NCBI GenBank assembly: GCA_015478945.1
Contig: JABUQX010002224.1
Span: forward strand, 17,501-33,716
Direction: 5' to 3'
DNA from: Trachelipus rathkii
Taxonomy: Eukaryota > Arthropoda > Malacostraca > Isopoda > Trachelipodidae
Length of the DNA stretch: 16,216 nucleotides
In this document: piece by piece, positions 9,605 through 16,216 of the stretch
Position numbering within the stretch: position 1 is the stretch's first letter
Layout: each line of letters starts with the position of its first letter
Notes under the pieces: generated by a model
Database searches by the model: none
Told to the model about the DNA's origin: nothing
Seen by the model: only the letters and a program-made list of their open reading frames with translations
Made by a program: the position numbers and the translations under genes

Positions 9605-9940
9605 TTAAAATTGCAGCAATTCTGGATGATAGCGTTTTAAATGTGGCATTAATTTAAAGGATCCAATAGATGTATTATGACCCCATGAGTAACTGGTAGA
9701 CTCTTTTGTGCATGATCGAACTGACTGTTTCCCGTCAACTGTGTTTAGTATTTTAGAAAGACTATGCGTATTTTTATCATCAGAGTAAGTAATATATTCA
9801 AATACATGATTACGTTTTGGTTTAGTTGACATGATTATTCAAGGATATTAACTTAATTAATTAAAGTTATCTATAGAAGTACCAAACCTTTTTTATTATT
9901 TTGATAATTAATATACATAATATTGTGCTCTATTCACAGA

Positions 9941-9944
9941 ATAA

Positions 9945-9988
<44 letters not shown>

Positions 9989-9989
9989 C

Positions 9990-10021
<32 letters not shown>

Positions 10022-10051
10022 TTTATATATATATTATATATATATAATATA

Positions 10052-10083
<32 letters not shown>

Positions 10084-10093
10084 TAATATAATA
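9941..10093. repeat. (TA)n imperfect microsatellite
   Basis: A TA tract lies between the transposase 5' side and the right subterminal region of the hAT element. Confidence 0.93.
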
Positions 10094-10135
10094 CACCTGT
10101 AGTAATAAAATTAATTACTTAATTTTTGTATTTGC

Positions 10136-10316
10136 CGGGGGCCGGAGCAGCCTCTTTTTTTTGCGACTCCGCCTCCGGCTCCAGGTCCCCCTAAAGTTTT
10201 CGCCTCACTTGCTCCGGCTCAGATTCCCTAAAAATTTCCCTCGGCTCGGCTCCAGTCCCTCAAAAAGTTTTCGCTCCGGCTCCACAGGCTTCCCGGCTCC
10301 GGTCCGCCAAGCCCTG
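10136..10316. repeat. hAT right subterminal GGCTCC repeats and terminus
   Basis: GC-rich units of the GGCTCC type alternate with CCCTAAAGTTTTCGC-like spacers across about 180 bp and end in AGCCCTG at 10316, the inverted copy of the left CAGGGCT. The + strand carries GGCTCC here as at the left end, so the subterminal arrays are in direct orientation although the outermost 7 bp are inverted. Confidence 0.72.
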
Positions 10317-10324
10317 TTTCTCAT
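10317..10324. repeat. Right 8-bp target-site duplication of the hAT element
   Basis: TTTCTCAT follows the right terminus and matches TTTCTCAA at 3400-3407 in 7 of 8 positions. It is also the point where the reverse transcriptase pseudogene resumes. Confidence 0.8.
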
Positions 10325-11411
10325 ACCCAGACGTAAAACACAGCCCAACATACCAGAATACTTATCTCTTTGGAAAACTGTTTAACACCAACAGAAAATG
10401 ACGCATCCATCTTAATCCTCTATCACCCTATTAACCACCGACCCGACATCAATTCTCCCTCCATCCCTTAATTATTCTGAACAATACCCCCTTCCACTAA
10501 ACAAAACCCAAAAATACTAGGACTTAATACGACACCCACATGACGTTTTCCCCTCATATTGACCAAATCACTTCCACAACTCGACGAAAACTAAACACCC
10601 TCCGACCCCTTTCAAACACAACTTCAGCGACAGTAAAAACACATCACTACTATCTATAAGCAACTTCTTAGAACTAACTTAATTACGCTTCCCCAGCATG
10701 GTTCCCAGCAATTTCAAAATCAACACAAATAAAACTACAAATCTCCCAAATGCAGCCTTAGAATTATCAGCAGTTGTACTAAAACCAGCCCCAATTCCAA
10801 CATCTACACGAGGAAACTCTATCCTCCCCATTTCCACACATCTCGAGATGGTGGGGACTCAAATTCTACCAGAAACCCGTAACCCAACCCACTCTTGTCA
10901 CCAAATTCTCTCCAACTCCCCCGCCAAAGACTAAAATCCCCCCCTTCTCACCAGCCAAATTCTATTACAACATCTTATATTATTCCCTGCCCCTCCCAAA
11001 GGAAAGGCCATGGATTTCATATATCATACAAACCTAACAAACATTACCTTCAAACCGCCCAAACAACACTTTATTAAATATATACCCCCTCCCAAAACTC
11101 TTCCCGATAGAGAAACGCTGTCCCAGAAGAGGCATACAAATGGACCTCGCTACGGTGCAGATCAGTCACCACCCGAAGACTCATGCAATAATAAACAATA
11201 GATTTTAAATTAGATTAACGTCAACCTCTTCCACTTGCCACCAACTGCTACAATTCTCAAGATACAATAGAGCACCTCCTTCTGAGATGCCAAGCTCTCG
11301 ACGCCCCCCGTGTACTTCTCTATATCTTCCCTTTTCGACCTGTGGAACCGCCCCGGTGGCGGGAGCTTCCTGGAAGCAGTGTGGCCTCCAATTAAGGGGC
11401 CAGGGGCAGAA
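10317..11411 (+). pseudogene. Jockey/I-like non-LTR retrotransposon reverse transcriptase, 3' part (resumed after the hAT insertion)
   Basis: This continues the pseudogene broken at 3407. Several frames together recover the region after motif C of Jockey-like reverse transcriptases: LLTTDP-like sequence near 10429, KYLGL/KILGL-like sequence with TFSPHIDQIT near 10510-10570, a TTRRKLNTLRPLS-like stretch near 10578-10610, and AWFPAISKSTQIKLQISQ near 10692-10750. A late DTIEHLLLRCQALDAPR (11261-11311) fits the zinc-ribbon-like C-terminal tail common in these elements. A final LFDLWNRP phrase precedes the (TA)n tail at about 11412, which may mark the element's 3' end. Stops and frameshifts break it throughout. 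Base use is C-rich on this strand, like the 5' part and unlike the surrounding AT-rich DNA. Confidence 0.82.
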
Positions 11412-11430
11412 GTATATATACTATATCTAT

Positions 11431-11463
<33 letters not shown>

Positions 11464-11526
11464 TATATATAATATATATTATATATATTATAATATATTA
11501 TTATATATATATATATATAATATATT
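11412..11526. repeat. (TA)n array at the 3' end of the Jockey-like element
   Basis: An imperfect TA tract begins directly where the C-rich coding remnant ends. It may be the element's own simple-repeat tail or an expanded target site. Confidence 0.85.
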
Positions 11527-11574
11527 ACAGCTATTTCTAATGAACTTAACAAAACTTAAGTAACCTAAACTGGT

Positions 11575-11760
11575 AAATGGCAAGTAGCCCTAACCTTTAT
11601 TGATTCACTGTGGCAAGTACCCCTAACCTTTATTGATTCACTGTGCCGTAAAAGTAGGCCCTAACCTTTACTCGAATACTGTGCTGTAAACTACCTAACC
11701 TTTACAGTCACTGTGCGTAAAAGTAGCCCTAACCTTACTGTTACTATCTGTGTCTACTAG
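11575..11760. repeat. Minisatellite, about five units of 33-38 bp
   Basis: Units share GTAGCCCTAACCTTTA followed by TTGATTCACTGTG and AAAAGTA variants. The TAACCTT landmark recurs at 11591, 11624, 11662, 11696 and 11730, so the period varies between 33 and 38 bp. The first two units are almost identical and later ones drift. A looser extension with CCTAAACCT lies to the right, near 11773. Confidence 0.88.
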
Positions 11761-11821
11761 TAAAACTTTATCCTAAACCTATACTTAAGCCCCACAAGTT
11801 TCCTAACCAATGGATTAATTG

Positions 11822-11869
11822 ATATATATATATATATTATATATATATCTATATACTATTATATAATAT

Positions 11870-11902
<33 letters not shown>

Positions 11903-11920
11903 TATTAATATATATATATA
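11822..11920. repeat. (TA)n imperfect microsatellite
   Basis: An interrupted TA tract between the minisatellite and the unassigned region to its right. Confidence 0.92.
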
Positions 11921-12445
11921 GTACTAATTTATAAGAGGATGACTGGCGTTTATAGGCGGTGAATGGATTTAAGAAAAACAATGATTTCGAGTATTTCTTA
12001 TTGTGGCAATTTCTATTATTAGCGTTATTTGCATATATCTATAAATTTGAATATTTATTGGGTAAATTTTTTATAAAATGTTTTTAGTAATTATGACATT
12101 TTTAAGAAATTAATAAAGATTATTATTATTATTTAACTTTATTATGAATTTGATTTGTTTTCTAAGTTCTTTTATTTTTATTCTTTTATTTTTGATTATT
12201 ATAATTTATGAGAGTAATTTTATTTTAAAAAAACTATACCTATGCTCGCCGGGTACCCCACTTTAGCAGGGAATGTGGGGGATGATATAGAGGGGGGGAG
12301 CCGAAGGCCCCACCCTGGATCAAAAAATAAAATATGTAAAAATATCAAATATCAATTTATTATTATCATGGTGTCTCTACAAACTTTACATACATTCATC
12401 AAATTTAAACTGAAATAATTAGCCTAAGCTTACTCATTTTTATAA
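11921..12445. other. Unassigned AT-rich region with possible retroelement tail and a GC-rich patch
   Basis: I find no gene here. At about 12113-12134, AATAAAG is followed by a short (ATT)n run, which resembles the 3' tail of some non-LTR elements in + orientation. No coding remnant upstream supports this. A GC-rich patch at 12246-12316 contains CCCCAC and GTGGGG, which can pair across a 16-base loop. The rest is AT-rich. Confidence 0.4.
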
Positions 12446-12477
12446 GACATAAAGACATAAAGACATAAAGACATAAA
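12446..12477 (-). repeat. Octamer tail of the CR1-like element, (TTTATGTC)4
   Basis: Four perfect copies of GACATAAA on the + strand, read as TTTATGTC on the - strand, lie exactly at the 3' end of the CR1-like element. CR1-clade elements end in short tandem repeats of about 8 bp in place of poly-A, so this marks the true 3' terminus. Confidence 0.88.
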
Positions 12478-12749
12478 GAATATAGAGACAGTAAAAAGCC
12501 ACATGGGCCTATGCGAGACTGTCCCAGCAACCACCCAACATCTCATGCAAATCCACAAGCACCCTGGGCTTGTCCAATTGTTGTAAACTACAATCCCACA
12601 TTGGCTTAGGTCAAAACTAATGATAATATAATATGATCCAAACATCCACATGCATTAATAACTAAGTTATGGTCACACATGCCATCTAACTATAACTATA
12701 TCACAACTAAAAACCCGCCAATTTGGCTTCGTCAATATATTATATGATT

Positions 12750-14240
12750 CCCAACCCATCCATAAACGAATCTAACCCTTTCTTAAATGTTGCAATCGAG
12801 TCACACTCAACAACCTCCTCTGGCAAACTATTCCAAAATTTAACAACCCTATTACTGAATGCATGCCTTTCCTTATATCAAGAATGGCATGCTTTCTCTT
12901 AATTTTTCTTATTATGCCCCTGGCCACCTGTCCGTGTCTACTATGAAAAATTTATTAATCTCTGTATTATCAATAGATGTAATATTTTGTAGACTTGTAT
13001 CATGTCCCGCTCTGAAACATCGCCTTTCTACAGAAACATTCCTAACTCCTTCAGCCGCTCTTTCCTCATAGCTCTTACCCTCAACCCAGAAATCATCCTT
13101 GTGCTCTACTTTGCACTCTATCTAGCATATCTAAGTCTTTCTTTAAATAGGGGGCCCAAACTTGTGCACAATACTCTAATACTGCCTAACATAGCTATTA
13201 TACAAGTTTTACTTATTACTTCCCTTCTCTTATAAACAACTGCGATTTATTAAGCCCAGCATCTTATTAGCTTTATTTCTAGCTCCAAACACTGAATTAG
13301 CTACTTTCAAATTACACCGCTTATAATCACACCTAAATCTTTCTTGGTCCACAGACTCAAGGCCCAATCCCCATTTATATCGTAGTTAAAACTTTATTTG
13401 AGTAACCTAGGTTAAGAGCTTCACACTTTTTCTACTAATTAAATTCATTTGCCACTTATCTGCCCACCCAGAAGTTTATCAAAGATCATTTTGACTCTTT
13501 ATGCATCCTTCACCTATTCCTAACTGAGGTGGCCGCTTTGGTATTTTAAATTCATCTGCCCCAAAAAAAAAAAACTTTTTAAAAGAAACCTTGCACTTAG
13601 TCCCTGGTCTAAATCATTTACATATATGAGCAATAGTGGCCCCAGCACTGACCCTGTGGGACACCACTTCACAATTTCCCATGATGATTTATTCACATTT
13701 TGTTGTACACACTGTTTTCTATTTCGCAACCACTCTTTAATCCAACATGTACCACTCCACCTATACACATTGCAATACATAACTTTCATCAGCCTATGTG
13801 GGGAACCTTATAAAAAGCTTTACTAAAGTCTAAATTTACAATATCAACTGGATCTCCTCGTCAATGCAGTCAGTAAATGTATTCATGAATTCTAAAAGGT
13901 TCTTGAACATGACTAACCCTTTCTGAACCGTGCCTGGAGTCCGTACGATACCTTGTTATTCTAAATATTTCCTATATACTTCAAGTAACTTTTTAGAACC
14001 TTTCAACAAAGATGTTAAGCTAACTGGCTATAATTTCCCCAATCTTCCTTACTACCTTTCTATGAATAGCACAACATATGCTGTTTTAAAGTCATCTGGT
14101 ACCTCACCAAATGTTATAATCGGCTTAAAAAATCAAATTCCAGCTGCCTTTGCAATGCTGATACTACCCTCTTTCAGAATTCTACAATATATCCCATCCC
14201 TGCAGCTTACCTGGATCAATATGGTCTAATAAACGGTTTA
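12750..14240 (-). pseudogene. CR1-like reverse transcriptase pseudogene
   Basis: On the - strand, recognisable blocks appear in the right order: DPGK.QGWD at the start (about 14220), KGSKEDW..Y.P-like sequence (14040-14080), NLLEFMNTFTDCIDE-like sequence (about 13860-13905), and motif A VDIVNLDFSKAFYKVPH (13796-13851). Next come WIKEWLRNRK and motif B GSVLGPLLLIYVNDLD within an open stretch at 13520-13789. Motif C reads GADEFKI where FADDTKI is usual, so the catalytic Asp pair is lost. WADKWQMNL (13444-13470), LEYCAQVWAPY-like (about 13150-13180) and a C-terminal FWNSLPEEVVECDSIATFKK (12777-12838) follow. An A/T homopolymer at 13563-13574 sits at the frameshift before motif C. Confidence 0.85.
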
Positions 14241-14889
14241 ATATTTTTTACGTCAAATTCCCAAATTCTGTAGAGTCTATTTGTTTACAATGCATACAAG
14301 AACTATTATCTCCAACTATTATCTAATTTTCCTCAAGTAAAACTGGAAGGCAAAATAAGCTTGAAATGTGACTCTTATCTGAATCACTAAATTTTCATCA
14401 ATTTTAATCGGAGACCCATTGTCCTATTCTTACTTTTAAATTTATAAAAGCTAAAAACTTCTTCGGGTTCTTATTACTATTCCTTGCTAATTAATTTCTG
14501 GCTCTCTCTTTGCCTTCCTTATTAACTGGTTAAGTTCGTTTCTATTTTCCTATACATTACTGCAAATCTTCCCTATTACTACCTTGAATATTTTAAAACA
14601 TCTACGCTTTCTTCTTAATTTCTCGTCTTACTCTCTATTCCACCAAACAGGTTTTCTCCTTGCCACCCTAATGGGTTTATCTTTAAACATACTGACTGAA
14701 TATCATTAAAATTTGCTTAAATGTTCCCACACATGATAAAACAGTTTTGGTCCTTAAAACTCTTATCCCAGTCAAGTTATACTAAGCATGTTCGTAATTT
14801 GGTAAATCACCATTTCGGAAATCTAAGATCCTTTCCTTATTACTTGCAAATTTGGGCCCAGATATCACATTCATAATTAAATCTAATTA

Positions 14890-15365
14890 TATTATGGTCA
14901 TTAAGTCTAATTCTCCTCAACTCTAACCTCACTCACCATACTTTCATCGTTAGTTATATTAAGTCTAATAGTGCATAGTGTCTTGTGGGTTCATGGTACC
15001 ATCTGGCCAAAAAGTTATCTAGAACCAATTTTATAATACTGAACTACTATGGTCCGTATTCGACCAGGATCCCTTTAATGCCAGAAATTAAATCACCTTA
15101 TGAACTATACTTTTTCTTACTGTGGCACTGCCTGTCTCAATTTCATTTTACAATTTGAGTCTAATTCTTGCTCTGGCCAAGGAAGGTCTATAAAATGCCC
15201 TTTCTATATGTTATTAAACAAAAGGATATCTACCAACCGATTCAAATATCAATGATTAGTTTTAAAAGTCAGTCATTATAAGATGAATATTGCTTTTAAT
15301 ACTAAAGCGCCACACCCCACCCTTCTTTCCTCTACGCTGGTATAAATAAGACTATAGGTGTGAGG
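14890..15365 (-). pseudogene. CR1-like endonuclease (APE-type) pseudogene, copy 1
   Basis: This domain would nick target DNA. On the - strand a GG.ALY-like block lies near 15310-15330 and a GHFIDLP/GVFYRPPG-like block near 15190. GDLISGIKG stands near 15080-15105, where GDFN.P.I.W is usual. HEPTRHYALLDLI is at about 14960-14998, then an L.SDHN-like end at 14893-14916. The Asn of the GDFN catalytic motif is not intact. The domain is 5'-truncated at about 15365. Confidence 0.78.
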
Positions 15366-15618
15366 CACAAAAAAATATATCAATTTCTTTCTACTTAAAT
15401 TAAATTGTTTGGTTCTTGAAATTTTGAGCAAATTTTCTTAGTTTATAATGTTATCCTTTTTTCGAAATTTCAATATACATTATAATCAAGCAAAAATTTA
15501 CCAAGGTAAATGTTTATGAATAAGGAAAACCTTTTAAATTAGGATATTACACTTTGACAGGCACGTTTTTGGACCCCCTCATTCACAAAAAACATGAATT
15601 TTTATTTTTGCCCTCCAG
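15366..15618. other. Spacer between the two head-to-head CR1-like copies
   Basis: This is about 250 bp of AT-rich sequence with no frame or repeat that I recognise. It may hold diverged 5' endonuclease sequence of the right copy, but I cannot align it with the left copy. Confidence 0.45.
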
Positions 15619-16216
15619 TGTGGGTAGATATTCTTATATACAATAAATCATTTAGAATAGGGGCATTTTATAGACTCCTGGCCAGAAGTCCAAGAATTAG
15701 ACCAGAAATTTGAAAGAAATAGAGCAGCATGCCACAATAAAGAAAAGGTATAGTCATAAATGGGTGTCCTTGGTTAAGGCAGTTATTGGGATTCCTTTGT
15801 CTGATATGGACAAGTAGTTCTGCATTCATAAATTGTATACTAGATAACTTTTTGACCCAGATGGTCCAAGAACCCACAAGATACGATGCACTACTAGACT
15901 TAATATTAACTAACGATGAAAGTATGGTGGATGAAGTTAGAGTTGAGGAGAATTTAGGACTTAGTGACCATTAATATAATTAGATTTAATATGAATGTAA
16001 TATCTGGGCCAAATTGCAAGTTAATAAGTAAAAGAAAGATCTTAATTTCCGAAATGGCAATTAATATCACAATTTCGAGACCATGCTTAGTAACACTAAC
16101 TGGGATAAGAGTTTAAAGACCAAACCTGTTTTATCATGTGGGAACATTTAAAGCAAATTTTAATGAATATTCGTATGTTTTAAAGATAAAACCATTAGGG
16201 TGGCAAAGAGGAAACA
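15619..16216 (+). pseudogene. CR1-like endonuclease and linker, copy 2 (cut by the window end)
   Basis: On the + strand it begins with VWVDI (about 15617) and IGAFYRLLARSP (VFYRPPGQS-like). A longer open stretch (15786-15974) contains INCILDNFLTQMVQEPTRYD and continues through ALLDLILTNDES to NLGLSDH, the C-terminal half of a CR1-type endonuclease. The linker follows to the window edge. It is the same family as copy 1 and better preserved in this segment, but the GDFN motif is garbled (NGCPW near 15758) and frames shift after SDH. The reverse transcriptase, if present, lies beyond the window. Confidence 0.83.

Larger units (their letters stand above)
7797..9832 (-). pseudogene. hAT transposase pseudogene (BED finger to hATC domain)
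   Basis: The transposase would bind the element ends and catalyse cut-and-paste transposition in the nucleus. Read on the - strand, the N-terminal part (ATG at 9832) is open for 75 codons and resembles a BED-type zinc finger, with cysteines in the middle and HLKRYHPELLQF at its end (near 9605). Later blocks lie in shifting frames. VTDNASNMI (8957-8990) matches the conserved hAT catalytic-core TDNAxN motif. HCTHTLQLAVCDGLHNQSKS (8741-8800) matches the family's C..HTLQLAV..AL block. YFSALKNNK with the following residues (about 7808-7925) matches the C-terminal hATC dimerisation region, usually VERLFSALK. Between these are many stops and a (TA)n array (9129-9238). The order and spacing fit one decayed gene, with or without an intron after the BED finger. 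It does not encode a working enzyme. Confidence 0.8.
3408..10316 (-). mobile_element. hAT superfamily DNA transposon, about 6.9 kb, inserted in the Jockey-like element
   Basis: The borders are CAGGGCT at 3408 and its inverted copy AGCCCTG at 10310-10316, with near-identical 8-bp duplications outside. Reverse transcriptase sequence stops at the left border and continues past the right one. The CAGGGCTG..GGAG start matches termini common among animal hAT elements. Contents from left to right are GGCTCCG-rich subterminal repeats, (TA)n arrays, a 206-bp GC-rich block, AT-rich sequence, copy C of the 991-bp element, a decayed transposase on the - strand, and a second GGCTCCG-rich subterminal region. 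Size is inflated by microsatellites and the nested insertion. It is surely immobile by itself, because the transposase is broken. Confidence 0.85.
12446..15365 (-). mobile_element. CR1-like non-LTR retrotransposon, 5'-truncated, copy 1
   Basis: In 5' to 3' order on the - strand it contains an endonuclease remnant (about 15365-14890), a linker, a reverse transcriptase (about 14240-12750), a 3' UTR of about 300 bp (about 12745-12478) and an octamer tail. The 3' UTR includes GGCCCATGTGGC near 12500-12513, a phrase common near CR1 tails. The element lacks its first open frame and the start of the endonuclease, as expected from incomplete reverse transcription. Frameshifts and stops occur throughout, so it is dead. 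Confidence 0.85.

Noticed and set aside
9289..9657. 122-codon open frame on the + strand
   Set aside because: It lies opposite the hAT transposase region. The product is Phe/Leu/Ile-rich with no motif, as expected from AT-rich DNA read by chance.
10698..11201. Several overlapping 60-78 codon frames on the + strand as separate small genes
   Set aside because: They are pieces and shifted readings of the single Jockey-like reverse transcriptase 3' part; family motifs cross from one frame to another.
11575..11760. True telomeric repeat array
   Set aside because: The CCTAA-like core occurs once per 33-38 bp unit and not as a contiguous pentamer array.
12430..12651. 73-codon frame on the - strand at the CR1-like 3' end
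   Set aside because: It lies in the 3' UTR and octamer tail of the element, after the end of the reverse transcriptase, so it is unlikely to be coding.
12859..14229. Open frames on the + strand across the CR1-like element
   Set aside because: They are antisense shadows; the - strand carries the endonuclease and reverse transcriptase motifs in order.

Overview
This window looks like a mobile-element graveyard from a large, AT-rich animal nuclear genome, with no host gene that I can recognise. Non-LTR retrotransposons of two types (Jockey/I-like and CR1-like), a hAT DNA transposon and dense (TA)n arrays fit a repeat-rich invertebrate, for example a decapod crustacean. Nothing in the sequence fixes the species, so that identification is an inference. 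There is no sign of bacterial or viral gene organisation.

Layout. Positions 1-938, 1381-2371 (reverse orientation) and 6523-7513 are three copies of one unrecognised, apparently non-coding element about 991 bp long. It has short GC-rich terminal inverted repeats (GCGTCGGCGGGGTGAC-type), sits next to (TA)n arrays, and carries many copies of a GGGGTGACTCGGACCA-like motif in both orientations. From about 2510 to 3407 and again from 10317 to 11411 runs one Jockey/I-like reverse transcriptase pseudogene on the + strand. It is split by a 6.9 kb insertion (3408-10316). The insertion starts CAGGGCT and ends AGCCCTG, is flanked by an 8-bp duplication (TTTCTCAA / TTTCTCAT), and contains a decayed hAT transposase on the - strand (about 9832 to 7797; BED finger, TDNAS motif, HTLQLAV motif and hATC domain). 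It is therefore a hAT element, and the third 991-bp copy lies inside it. The inferred order of events is Jockey-like insertion, then hAT, then the 991-bp element.

To the right are a 33-38 bp minisatellite (11575-11760), an unassigned AT-rich stretch, and a 5'-truncated CR1-like element on the - strand (15365 to 12446). The CR1 element has endonuclease, reverse transcriptase, 3' UTR and the octamer tail typical of the clade. A second CR1 fragment on the + strand (about 15619 to the window end) faces away from it, so the two form a head-to-head inverted repeat.

All coding remnants are broken by stops and frameshifts. They do not form a working pathway; the window is a record of nested insertions. 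About 10 percent of it is (TA)n-type microsatellite, mostly abutting element borders. Some of the frameshifts could be uncorrected long-read errors instead of true decay.
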